NCBI GenBank assembly: GCA_022572905.1
Contig: JACZUZ010000135.1
Span: 1-6,033 of the forward strand
DNA: 6,033 nucleotides
Direction: 5' to 3'
Origin: Candidatus Zixiibacteriota bacterium
Lineage (GTDB): Bacteria > Zixibacteria > MSB-5A5 > GN15 > JACZUZ01
Of the stretch, positions 1-5,738 are shown piece by piece. Position 1 is the first letter of the stretch; each line of letters begins with the position of its first letter. The notes beneath the pieces were generated by a model, which searched no databases, had not been told where the DNA came from, and worked only from the letters and a program-made list of their open reading frames with translations. Made by a program: the position numbers and the translations under genes.

Positions 1-1
1 G

Positions 2-421
2 GGAGCCCTTTATGATGTCGATCCCAATCTTACTTTGGGCTTAACAGTTGCCGATCTCACATCGGGTGTTATCCGCTATTCGAATGGTACAACCGAATCG
101 ATCACGCCAACCGTGCGACCGGCGTTCATGTACAAGCGCGCATTAGGTGAATTCATCTTCAGAGCCCTTGGAACCGGGGATATTCGCTTCGAAGGAAGAA
201 AAGCCAGCGCTCAGTATTATATCTCCGACGTTTCGTTGGACGCGCACTACGGTTTTGAAGTGTCATTTAGAGAGAAGGCTTTCGGAAGAGTGGGCGCTGA
301 TATTGGTAATTTGACTATGGGAGCCGGATTTGTCGCCGGGAAGATCACAGTAGATGTTGCCTTCTTAAGACATTCGGATCTTGACGATAGTTATCGCTTC
401 AGCGCAGGCTATTCGTTTTGA
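2..421 (+). CDS. C-terminal part of a probable PorV/PorQ-family outer-membrane beta-barrel protein (5' end outside window)
   Basis: The frame is open from the first bases of the window, so this is the last 139 residues of a longer protein. It shows alternating hydrophobic and polar residues and ends in an aromatic residue (YRFSAGYSF), as expected for the last strand of an outer-membrane barrel inserted by the BAM machinery. The segment GLTVADLTSGVIRYSNG, followed by a Pro-Thr-Val-Arg stretch and then GAGFVAGKITVDVAF near the end, resembles the closing strands of PorV/PorQ-type proteins, which are common in Bacteroidetes and related phyla. The family call rests on pattern memory, not on a search. 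The TTG at 35 is an internal leucine codon, not a start. The gene converges on the repeat-protein gene, with 9 bp between the two stop codons. Function beyond outer-membrane location is unknown; another FCB barrel family remains possible. Confidence 0.7.
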   Translation, partial: GALYDVDPNLTLGLTVADLTSGVIRYSNGTTESITPTVRPAFMYKRALGEFIFRALGTGDIRFEGRKASAQYYISDVSLDAHYGFEVSFREKAFGRVGADIGNLTMGAGFVAGKITVDVAFLRHSDLDDSYRFSAGYSF

Positions 422-430
422 TGACGCAGT

Positions 431-1741
431 TTAATAATCATAACGATTGTTGTTTTGATTGTCATAGCGAGCCTGATAGAAAGTTCTTTGCGAATCCCTG
501 TTCCAGTCTCCAACATTGATCCCCTCCCCTTTGAATTCACTCAAAGCCACGACAGTCTCCCAATCGGTTGATTCTAATCCCCCCAAGATAAGATATTGGC
601 CCTCAAAACGCGCCAGAGTTTTCGCTTGCGCTAATGTTAACGAATCCAGACCGCGCAGACTCAGCGTATGCCCGCTCCAGTTAGTGAACGCTGTGACCTG
701 CGAGTCAGTTAGAGTCCGCAAACCATCAAAAGCCAATCCGCCACGCCACTCAAGCGCTCTTCTTAACTGAAAATCGCTAATTTCGGAGAGTCCGTCAAAG
801 AGCAGTCCGATCCCGCCTGATTCGGCCAAGATAAGCGCATATGAATCGCGAATCGGAAGTTGGCCGTTTATCCAGACAAGTTCTGCTCTGGAATCCGACA
901 GAGCTCTTGCAATTTCTTTGTCAATTAAATTCAAACCTGTCAGATAGAGATAGCGTCCCTTGAACTTACCCAGCGCCCTTAGCCTAAACGCGGTTTCGTC
1001 AGTTAGTCCGTCCAGCCGTAGGATCGAACCCCCGAATCCGCCCAGCGCCCGAGCTTGATCGGGTGTGATAACCTTCAATCCGCTCAAATCCAATCGTCTG
1101 CATTGCGAGGTTGCCAATCGCTCCGCTTGTATATCAGTAATAGATTCGAGTCCATCCAGGCGAAGTGTGGTTCCTCGGAATTTAGCCAAAGCGAATGCGT
1201 CGACTTCGGATAATTTTTGAAGTCCTCCCAGATCTAGAGTCTCTCCCCCGAACCCTGCCAGAGCGCCTGAGACTTCGCTTTCGAGTTTTTCCAAACCCCG
1301 GAGCGAAAGCTCACTACCTTTGAAGCTCTTCACAAATCTGGCTTGACGCAGACTCAGCCGCTTGAGTCCATTTAATGCAAGTAGGTCGCACCTGGATTTC
1401 GACAATTCTTCCATAGGATTTGATCTGAGATGTTTCAATGAGCCCAGTTGCAGTTCTTCACCCTCAAAAGCCGCCAGATATTTGGCTTGAAGAGGAGAAA
1501 GATCGGTGAGACCATTGAGATAAATCCGAAGTCCGTTAAAACCGCCCAGAGCCAGCGCCTCCGGGTCTGTCAGAAAGGACTTCTCATTCCATTCCAAGGT
1601 CAGTAACATGCTACGGTTAAGCTGGTTGCGAAGCCGGACGCCTGCGGGCTTTTCTACTGAGGACGCCCCAGTGATAGTTTGAAATATCAATACCAAGGAG
1701 CAAACCAAGAGCAGAAGATTTCTGGGAAGTAAAGCCCTCAT
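431..1741 (-). CDS. secreted protein of about 15 tandem 24-residue leucine-rich-like repeats, function unknown
   Basis: This 436-residue protein begins with a probable signal peptide: a short basic start (MRALLPR), a hydrophobic core at about residues 9-24 and a likely cut near 26-28. It should therefore leave the cytoplasm. From about residue 49 to 413 it is one continuous solenoid. The core pattern is L-x-L-x-G-L, a short turn, then a helix-like segment x-A-x-x-L-A-x-F-x-G. The glycine of the GL core falls at residues 77, 125, 149, 173, 197, 221, 245, 269, 293 and 317 (Ser at 101), then 340, 364 and 388, so the period is 24 except for a single one-residue deletion. The tail (from 414) is polar and rich in Asn and Tyr. 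No catalytic motif or anchor is visible, so a binding or scaffold role on the cell surface or in the periplasm is inference. The ATG at 1741 is preceded by AGGGA at only 3 nt, a poor spacing. It is divergent from the atp operon and probably unrelated to it. Confidence 0.85.
   Translation of the reverse strand: MRALLPRNLLLLVCSLVLIFQTITGASSVEKPAGVRLRNQLNRSMLLTLEWNEKSFLTDPEALALGGFNGLRIYLNGLTDLSPLQAKYLAAFEGEELQLGSLKHLRSNPMEELSKSRCDLLALNGLKRLSLRQARFVKSFKGSELSLRGLEKLESEVSGALAGFGGETLDLGGLQKLSEVDAFALAKFRGTTLRLDGLESITDIQAERLATSQCRRLDLSGLKVITPDQARALGGFGGSILRLDGLTDETAFRLRALGKFKGRYLYLTGLNLIDKEIARALSDSRAELVWINGQLPIRDSYALILAESGGIGLLFDGLSEISDFQLRRALEWRGGLAFDGLRTLTDSQVTAFTNWSGHTLSLRGLDSLTLAQAKTLARFEGQYLILGGLESTDWETVVALSEFKGEGINVGDWNRDSQRTFYQARYDNQNNNRYDY
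503..1597 (-). repeat. coding tandem repeat, 72-bp (24-codon) period, about 15-16 diverged units
   Basis: This is the stretch of the repeat-protein gene encoding residues 49-413. Core L-x-L-x-G-L positions begin at residues 73, 97, 121, 145, 169, 193, 217, 241, 265, 289, 313, 336, 360, 384 and 408. A degenerate capping unit (LTLEWNE) stands one period earlier, at 49, and the last unit is also degenerate (INVGDW). The units share protein pattern but little exact nucleotide identity, so the array looks old and under selection rather than freshly amplified. Unit 11 to unit 12 is shorter by one codon. Confidence 0.85.
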
Positions 1742-1910
1742 AATTCCCTATTTCGACTTGCGAAGTGAGCTTCTGAAACTTCTCCGCCATTATTGAACTC
1801 ATTCTGCTCAAAGCGTCGCTAAAGCGCTGTCAGAGGACAAAGTTTGAGCGGTATTTCGGTTAATCAAACGTCCAAGAGTTTTCTCGTCATAAATTCATAT
1901 CCAAAAATCA

Positions 1911-1928
1911 GGAGATTGTGAAATCTTC
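1911..1928 (+). other. inverted repeat, 7-bp stem with GTGA loop
   Basis: The bases GGAGATT (1911-1917) can pair with AATCTTC (1922-1928) through six Watson-Crick pairs and one G-T pair, closing a GTGA tetraloop of the GNRA class. No T-tract follows, so this is not an intrinsic terminator. It could be an RNA stem if transcription starts upstream, or a protein-binding dyad. Short stems of this size also occur by chance. Confidence 0.35.
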
Positions 1929-1972
1929 CACAAGCTTGATTCATCCAGTGAATCCTTCTAATGTGGCGAAAA

Positions 1973-1986
1973 AACGCGTAAGCGTT
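1973..1986 (+). other. inverted repeat, 5-bp stem with GTAA loop
   Basis: AACGC (1973-1977) and GCGTT (1982-1986) form a perfect 5-bp stem around GTAA, again a GNRA-type loop. It lies about 20 bp before the first possible ATG of the AtpZ-like reading frame. No function can be assigned, and chance is a realistic explanation. Confidence 0.3.
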
Positions 1987-2002
1987 GGCTGCGTAATGTG
2001 TT

Positions 2003-2497
2003 ATGCTATCTGACGATAGCGCGATGACCACGACTCAGATCACAAGCTTTCTGGGAAGTTGGGGTAATATTACTTCAAAGAACGGTCAAAAACTCTTGAC
2101 AGAAAAAGAGGGAAAGATATATTCGACGACTGACTGTCGAGACGGGGATTTACCCTATCTCGAATCCGGATTTCATAGAGGAATCAAAATCGGGCGGTGG
2201 AAAACGCAAGACTCAGACGGTTCTAAAAAAGATTCTCATAGCAAGGAGACGCACGAAAAGTCCAGTCGGAATTCAGCGGAAGAGCTCGGAAAGAAGGCGC
2301 GTTCAATTGGCTATTTGAGCATGATTCCGATCCTGATTGGCGCGGGTCCAATCATCGGACTTCTCATCGGGAAATGGCTGGATGGTAAATTAGACTCATC
2401 ACCTTGGCTAACAATAATTTTTATGACCTTAGGTTTTGTCGCCGCTATCAGAGAAACCATGCGACTTATTAAAAGATCAAAGCAGGACATAAATTAA
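2003..2497 (+). CDS. atpZ: AtpZ-like F1Fo ATP synthase accessory membrane protein; true start uncertain
   Basis: The last 65-70 residues are a clear member of the AtpZ/ATPase gene 1 family. A first membrane segment lies at about residues 102-124, followed by the conserved G-K-W-L-D-x-K-L-x-x-S-P-W signature (123-135), and a second membrane segment at about 134-151, ending in a basic tail. AtpZ proteins sit at the head of many atp operons and act with AtpI in assembly of the complex or in divalent-cation supply. The usual family length is roughly 75-110 residues, so 164 is long. The extra N-terminus (1-90) has no visible domain. The ATG at 2003 lacks a Shine-Dalgarno site and lies in a hairpin; the ATG at 2024 also has none. 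A strong promoter-like sequence (2096-2123) lies inside the frame, and no ATG, GTG or TTG occurs in frame after it before the membrane segment. An ATC at 2189 with AGAGGA 6 nt upstream would give about 102 residues. The family is secure, the start is not. Confidence 0.85.
   Translation: MLSDDSAMTTTQITSFLGSWGNITSKNGQKLLTEKEGKIYSTTDCRDGDLPYLESGFHRGIKIGRWKTQDSDGSKKDSHSKETHEKSSRNSAEELGKKARSIGYLSMIPILIGAGPIIGLLIGKWLDGKLDSSPWLTIIFMTLGFVAAIRETMRLIKRSKQDIN
2005..2020 (+). other. inverted repeat over the first ATG of the AtpZ-like frame
   Basis: GCTATC (2005-2010) and GATAGC (2015-2020) form a perfect 6-bp stem around TGAC. The G of the candidate ATG at 2003-2005 is the first base of the stem. If transcribed, this would partly hide that start codon, which either argues against its use or would make its translation structure-dependent. 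No T-tract follows, so it is not a terminator. Confidence 0.4.
2096..2123 (+). promoter_or_regulatory. near-consensus sigma70-type promoter, probable atp operon promoter
   Basis: A perfect -35 element TTGACA (2096-2101) is followed, after a 16-bp purine-rich spacer, by TATATT (2118-2123), which matches the -10 consensus at five of six positions. Transcription would start near 2129-2131, just after a short TCGAC/GTCGA dyad. It is the best promoter match on the plus strand of the window and points into the atp genes. It lies inside the open frame of the AtpZ-like gene, about 190 bp before the conserved domain. That suggests the 5' part of the frame is not translated from this transcript. Confidence 0.6.
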
Positions 2498-2634
2498 AAT
2501 AGACTTTTATTCATAGTTGTTTTACCTAATTTTAACTCGTTAGATTTGTCCGTGATAGAATTTCAAGAAACACGAACACTGCTCGAGAATGAGTAAAGTG
2601 AATTAAATTTAATAGACCTGACGATGATTGAACT

Positions 2635-3093
2635 TTGATTACGAATATGAAGACGGATATATCCCCAAACTCCTCCGAACGATTCTTCGAACGTTCCCTG
2701 CGAATGACAGCGCTATTGACACTCTTTGTGTCGATTGGGTTCGCATTGTATCAGGGAATCTGGCCGGCTCTGGCGATTCTCTCGGGAAGTGTTTGGAGTA
2801 TTGTGAATTTGCTGTTTGTCCGTATGGCGCTTGTGGCGATACTCAGACCGCAAGGGCCGGATAGGTTGACTGCCGCCGGAATTTTGCTAATAAAATTTCC
2901 AGCGTTATATCTTGCGGGATATTTTCTCCTGAGCTTTCCGAGATTTGATCCTCTTCTCCTCGGTTTTGGGTTTTCTATCTTCTTGATAGTGGTATCCCTT
3001 AAGGCCGCAGGACGTGCGCTTCTAAAAATGGACAATATCCAAACGGAGAAGATTTCAACCGTCACATCAGATCGTGAAAGCGTACTGAGATAG
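2635..3093 (+). CDS. atpI: ATP synthase subunit I (AtpI)-type membrane protein
   Basis: This 152-residue protein has four predicted membrane segments at about 24-40, 43-67, 81-100 and 105-125, with an arginine-rich short loop (70-77) and a polar C-terminal tail. The topology, the K-F-P-x-L-Y motif in segment three (87-92) and the position directly before the a-subunit gene fit the ATP synthase I family. AtpI is not part of the finished motor; in other bacteria it helps c-ring or complex assembly. The start is uncertain: TTG at 2635 gives 152 residues, ATG at 2647 gives 148, and neither has a recognisable ribosome-binding site. The ATG is the more natural choice. The stop is 2 nt before the AtpB start, so the two genes are probably translationally coupled. 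The 137-nt gap from the AtpZ-like gene has no clear terminator. The family assignment is good although AtpI sequences diverge strongly. Confidence 0.85.
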   Translation: MITNMKTDISPNSSERFFERSLRMTALLTLFVSIGFALYQGIWPALAILSGSVWSIVNLLFVRMALVAILRPQGPDRLTAAGILLIKFPALYLAGYFLLSFPRFDPLLLGFGFSIFLIVVSLKAAGRALLKMDNIQTEKISTVTSDRESVLR

Positions 3094-3095
3094 AT

Positions 3096-4211
3096 ATGGC
3101 ATCAATAGGGTTACAGTTGAAAAATAATTATCAGCCAGATCATTCGAGCGCTACAACACAGCGTCTTTTAATGTCTCTCTTAATGTCGGTATCGCTGATC
3201 CTGGGCCTTTTGTTAGTGGCGCCGTTGTCTTCTTTTGCCGAATCGGATTCTTCCGCCGCCGTCAGCTCTCAAAACTCGGCTGACATATCAACGCTCGAGA
3301 CAACGCATGAGAAAACGAATGAGAAAGCAGACACGGAGACGGCTGACCACTCCGCGATAACAAAGAGTGAGTCCGCTCATGATGATCCGCACGCAACAGA
3401 AGGCGGCTCGCATGGCGAGCACGAAAAGAACGATGCGCACGATGCGCCAAAAGAGATGGCCAACCTTATGACACTAATTTTTGGCCACAAAGAAAACCCG
3501 ACTATTACGGATATTCAATATTGGGAGAATGTTATCTTTGCGTTTTTTGCCGGTATTCTGCTTGTACTCGGCGCACGCGCTCTGTATCGCAAACGGAAAA
3601 TGATTCCATCTCGGGGACAGATGGTGGCTGAGTTAATCGTCGAGTATCTATATGATCTCTTTCATGGGATTCTTGGAAAGCACACAAAACGATTTCTGCC
3701 TTTCCTGGGGACGCTATTTGTTTATATCCTGACCATGAATGTCATGGGAATTATTCCGGGTTTGAAATCAGCTACAACCTCGATAAACATCACCGCCTCA
3801 ATGGCGCTTTTAGTGTTCTTTTACTCACAATATATAGGATTCAAAGAACTTGGGCCCAAAGGATGGCTTATGCACCTCATGGGCGATCCCAAAGATGCAA
3901 TCGGTTGGGCTATTGTTCCACTCATGTTGCCTATCCATTTGATTGGTGAATTGGCAAAGCCGTTTTCTTTGGCCATGCGTCTCTTCGGAAACATCACCGG
4001 TGAAGACATATTGATTTTTTCATTCGTAGGTTTGGGTATGATGATTATGTCGGGGATAGGATTGTCAAGCGAATGGTTCGGAGTGGGCATCCCGCTGAAC
4101 GTCCCTTTCGTGTTAATGGCTCTGATGTTTTCGACAATCCAGGCGATTGTATTTACTGTTCTTTCCACAATATATCTTTCACTTATGCTCCCTCATGAGG
4201 AGGCGCACTAG
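3096..4211 (+). CDS. atpB: F1Fo ATP synthase subunit a, with signal peptide and His/acid-rich extension
   Basis: Subunit a forms the stationary ion half-channels beside the c-ring in the inner membrane. The core runs from about residue 121 to 371. Its hallmark is A-M-R-L-F-G-N-I-T-G-E at 293-303: R295 matches the essential E. coli Arg210 and E303 matches Glu219. Q349, in S-T-I-Q-A-I-V-F, matches Gln252. Membrane segments lie at about 144-164, 200-222, 228-246, 267-286, 300-323 and 334-365. Upstream of the core, residues 24-48 form a hydrophobic signal peptide ending in S-F-A with a likely cut after A48, and residues 49-120 are a hydrophilic linker with 7 His and 18 Asp/Glu. At 371 residues it is about 100 longer than the E. 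coli protein; signal-bearing, extended a subunits are typical of Bacteroidetes and relatives. The start at 3096 is favoured by its 2-nt spacing from atpI, but the long segment ahead of the signal core leaves M26 (3171) as an alternative. Confidence 0.97.
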   Translation: MASIGLQLKNNYQPDHSSATTQRLLMSLLMSVSLILGLLLVAPLSSFAESDSSAAVSSQNSADISTLETTHEKTNEKADTETADHSAITKSESAHDDPHATEGGSHGEHEKNDAHDAPKEMANLMTLIFGHKENPTITDIQYWENVIFAFFAGILLVLGARALYRKRKMIPSRGQMVAELIVEYLYDLFHGILGKHTKRFLPFLGTLFVYILTMNVMGIIPGLKSATTSINITASMALLVFFYSQYIGFKELGPKGWLMHLMGDPKDAIGWAIVPLMLPIHLIGELAKPFSLAMRLFGNITGEDILIFSFVGLGMMIMSGIGLSSEWFGVGIPLNVPFVLMALMFSTIQAIVFTVLSTIYLSLMLPHEEAH

Positions 4212-4271
4212 CTAACTGTTGGATCGGAACTGAATTGATTTAAAAAATAGAAACTAATGAATAATCTCAAC

Positions 4272-4281
4272 TTCTTAAGAA
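4272..4281. repeat. 10-bp perfect palindrome just before the atpE ribosome-binding site
   Basis: TTCTTAAGAA (4272-4281) is a perfect palindrome in the 86-nt leader between atpB and atpE, ending 2 nt before the GGAG ribosome-binding site. It could be a protein-binding dyad. The inner CTTAAGAA also occurs at 5735-5742 in the atpA leader. No known operator is recognised. Confidence 0.35.
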
Positions 4282-4283
4282 AC

Positions 4284-4287
4284 GGAG
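4284..4287 (+). promoter_or_regulatory. Shine-Dalgarno site of atpE
   Basis: GGAG (4284-4287) stands 10 nt before the atpE ATG in an A-rich leader. It is one of only two good plus-strand ribosome-binding sites in the window and belongs to the gene whose product is needed in the highest copy number. Confidence 0.65.
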
Positions 4288-4297
4288 AAACTAAAAA

Positions 4298-4534
4298 ATG
4301 GATTATCATGCAGCGCTAGCATTGTCTTTGCCTATCGGCGTCGGATTGGCCGCGATTGGCTCAGGAATCGGATTGAGTCGCGCAGTCGGCTCTGCGCTTG
4401 AAGCGATGGGTCGCCAGCCGGAGGCGCACGGACAGTTACTTACCGCCATGCTCATCGGAGCCGCATTTATTGAGGCTTTGACGATTTATGCGCTAATTGT
4501 ATTCTTCATGCTATCCGGGGAAATCACGGGCTGA
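4298..4534 (+). CDS. atpE: F1Fo ATP synthase subunit c, proton type
   Basis: This 78-residue hairpin proteolipid makes the rotating c-ring in the inner membrane. Helix one (about 5-34) carries the glycine-rich packing motif G-S-G-I-G (21-25). The polar loop R-Q-P (39-41) contacts gamma and epsilon of F1. Helix two (about 46-73) holds the ion-binding E59 in F-I-E-A-L-T-I-Y. Length and all landmarks are normal. In sodium-binding c-rings such as that of Ilyobacter, Gln32 and Ser66 surround the glutamate; the matching positions here are L26 and A60, so the site lacks the sodium ligands and protons are the expected coupling ion. The 86-nt leader after atpB contains a palindrome and an AT-rich stretch before a GGAG site, as would suit a highly translated subunit. 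The start at 4298 is supported by that site. Confidence 0.98.
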   Translation: MDYHAALALSLPIGVGLAAIGSGIGLSRAVGSALEAMGRQPEAHGQLLTAMLIGAAFIEALTIYALIVFFMLSGEITG

Positions 4535-4596
4535 TCCTTTCTTCTCATTTTTGAAGATTAGCTGAAAATAACTCCAACATGGGGTAGCATAAGTTT

Positions 4597-5079
4597 ATGA
4601 ACATAGAATTATGGCAACTATTAACGCACGCGATCGGCTTTCTGATTGTCGTAGGCCTTCTCAAGAAATACGCCTGGGGACCAATTCTGGATTTGATAGA
4701 AGAGCGCCGCGAAAAAATCGCCGGTGATTTTCGAGAGATAGAACTTCAAAAGAAGGATGTCGAATCTTTGCGAAACGATTACGTAGTGAGGATGAAAGAA
4801 ATCGAATCCGAGAAGCGCCAGAAATTAGTTGAGGGAGTTAACGAAGGTCAAGAGATCGCCAACGAGCTGAAAAGTAAAGCCCAAACCGAAGCGCGCGGGA
4901 TTATTACGCGGGCCGAAGTCGAGTCGGAGCGTGAACTCGTAAAGGCTCGCGTTCAGTTGAAAGACGATATGATCCGACTAACAATAGGAGCCGCCGAAAA
5001 AATTCTCGGCGAAAAGCTGGACGCCGAGAAAGATCGCCAACTGGTGAGTGGTTACATCGATCAACTTGAGAACGCTTGA
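4597..5079 (+). CDS. atpF: F1Fo ATP synthase subunit b
   Basis: Subunit b is the dimeric peripheral stalk that holds the F1 head still against the membrane part. The 160-residue protein has one N-terminal membrane helix (about 5-22), the conserved junction K-K-Y-A-W-G-P-I (23-30), a long, highly charged helix suited to a right-handed coiled coil (about 31-120), and a C-terminal delta-binding segment including I-G-A-A-E-K-I-L-G-E-K-L (130-141). Length is standard. There is a single b gene between atpE and atpH, so a b homodimer is expected rather than a b/b' pair, unless a second copy lies elsewhere. The ribosome-binding site is weak: a G-run (4581-4584) lies 12 nt before the ATG. The 62-nt gap after atpE has only a weak TCTTC/GAAGA dyad. 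Confidence 0.97.
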   Translation: MNIELWQLLTHAIGFLIVVGLLKKYAWGPILDLIEERREKIAGDFREIELQKKDVESLRNDYVVRMKEIESEKRQKLVEGVNEGQEIANELKSKAQTEARGIITRAEVESERELVKARVQLKDDMIRLTIGAAEKILGEKLDAEKDRQLVSGYIDQLENA

Positions 5080-5111
5080 TCATCGAAAGTACTTAGTCTG
5101 AGTTTAATAAC

Positions 5112-5660
5112 ATGAGAAACCGTGAAATAGCGACGAGATACGCGCAGGCGCTATATTATATATCCAAAGAACGCGGATTAACTGATATCGTTTATGAACA
5201 GTTAATCGTGTTGCAAAAAGCGCTTGAGAAAGACGATTCGCTTATCGTGTTTCTTATTGCGCCCAACATCACCGATGAGAAAAAGCAGAGCGCGCTGAAA
5301 AATATCTTCGGTCCTCGTTTCGAGAAATTGCTGGTAGAGTTTTTTCTTCTTGTCGCTCGCAAGAGACGTGAAAGCTATTTACTGGAGATAATTCAGGACT
5401 ATCACAAGCTGGTAGCTGAGAAAAAAGGATTCCTGCAGGTAACAGCCATTACCGCGCATTCTCTGTCCGCTGACCAGCGCCAAAAGTTGATCGAAAAACT
5501 TCAGGCAAAGACAGGCAAAAAAGTCGAGCTAACCGAAAAAATTGACCGCGACATAATCGGTGGATTGCGAGTTCAGCTCAAAGACGAAACAATTGACGGA
5601 GCGGTGAGCGCCAGCCTGGATCGTCTGAAACAAAAATTAACCGCGCTGGAAGTCGCATAG
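5112..5660 (+). CDS. atpH: F1Fo ATP synthase subunit delta
   Basis: Subunit delta (OSCP type) caps the catalytic head and ties it to subunit b. The 182-residue protein has the usual two parts. The N-terminal helical domain (about 1-105) begins with A-T-R-Y-A-Q-A-L-Y (7-15) and contains L-L-V-A-R-K-R-R-E (79-87). The C-terminal domain (about 106-175) carries the family signature I-D-R-D-I-I-G-G-L-R-V and then D-E-T-I-D-G-A-V (144-165). Length matches the family. It lies 32 nt after atpF. No Shine-Dalgarno site is visible in the AT-rich leader before the ATG at 5112, so the start rests on the conserved N-terminal domain beginning within the first few residues. Confidence 0.97.
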   Translation: MRNREIATRYAQALYYISKERGLTDIVYEQLIVLQKALEKDDSLIVFLIAPNITDEKKQSALKNIFGPRFEKLLVEFFLLVARKRRESYLLEIIQDYHKLVAEKKGFLQVTAITAHSLSADQRQKLIEKLQAKTGKKVELTEKIDRDIIGGLRVQLKDETIDGAVSASLDRLKQKLTALEVA

Positions 5661-5738
5661 AATATCAAGTTTATGATAAATTTAGTGTCTATTTGATGCG
5701 CCAGTATAACTGAGAATAGAATAACTGATATTTACTTA

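Larger units (their letters stand above)
1742..2002. other. divergent intergenic region between the repeat-protein gene and the atp operon
   Basis: These 261 bp separate two divergent genes and should hold the promoter of the repeat-protein gene and possibly an upstream promoter for the atp operon. I see no convincing -35/-10 pair in either direction. The best on the plus strand is TTGATT (1936-1941) with TCTAAT (1957-1962), but the 15-bp spacer is short. The region contains two short inverted repeats with GNRA-type loops (1911-1928 and 1973-1986). No tRNA-like or protein-coding signal is recognisable. If the AtpZ-like gene really starts near 2189, this non-coding stretch would extend to about 450 bp. 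Confidence 0.6.

Noticed and set aside
385..396. Small dyad CGATA-GT-TATCG near the end of the barrel gene, considered as a terminator for the convergent pair
   Set aside because: The stem is short, the loop is only 2 nt and no T-tract follows; it lies within codons of the conserved barrel end.
516..770. Open plus-strand frame of 84 codons opposite the repeat-protein gene
   Set aside because: It lies wholly inside the minus-strand gene, has no recognisable protein features, and follows from the regular composition of the repeats.
1617..1811. Minus-strand frame of 64 codons overlapping the start of the repeat-protein gene
   Set aside because: It overlaps the signal-peptide coding region in another frame, and its product has no domain-like character.
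1719..2059. 12-bp direct repeat TTTCTGGGAAGT at 1719-1730 and 2048-2059 flanking the divergent region
   Set aside because: About one exact 12-bp match is expected by chance in a window of this size. The copies lie in coding sequence, with no insertion-sequence features between them.
2628..2864. Alternative plus-strand frame over the start of atpI
   Set aside because: It is out of frame with the four-helix AtpI product, and its cysteine-rich translation resembles no family.
2751..3065. Minus-strand frame of 104 codons opposite atpI
   Set aside because: It is antisense to a recognised membrane protein gene and has no family features.
3262..3450. Minus-strand frame opposite the AtpB linker
   Set aside because: Its His/Arg/Ser-rich translation is a shadow of the charged, low-complexity plus-strand coding sequence.
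3821..4168. Minus-strand frame of 115 codons opposite the AtpB core
   Set aside because: It is antisense to the best conserved part of subunit a.
4540..4557. TCTTC/GAAGA dyad after atpE, considered as an attenuating terminator
   Set aside because: The stem is 5 bp and AT-rich, with an 8-nt loop and no T-tract after it; too weak to stop transcription.
5682..5710. TATAAC (5705-5710) before atpA, considered as an internal promoter
   Set aside because: No acceptable -35 element is found at 16-18 bp, and there is no extended -10 TG.
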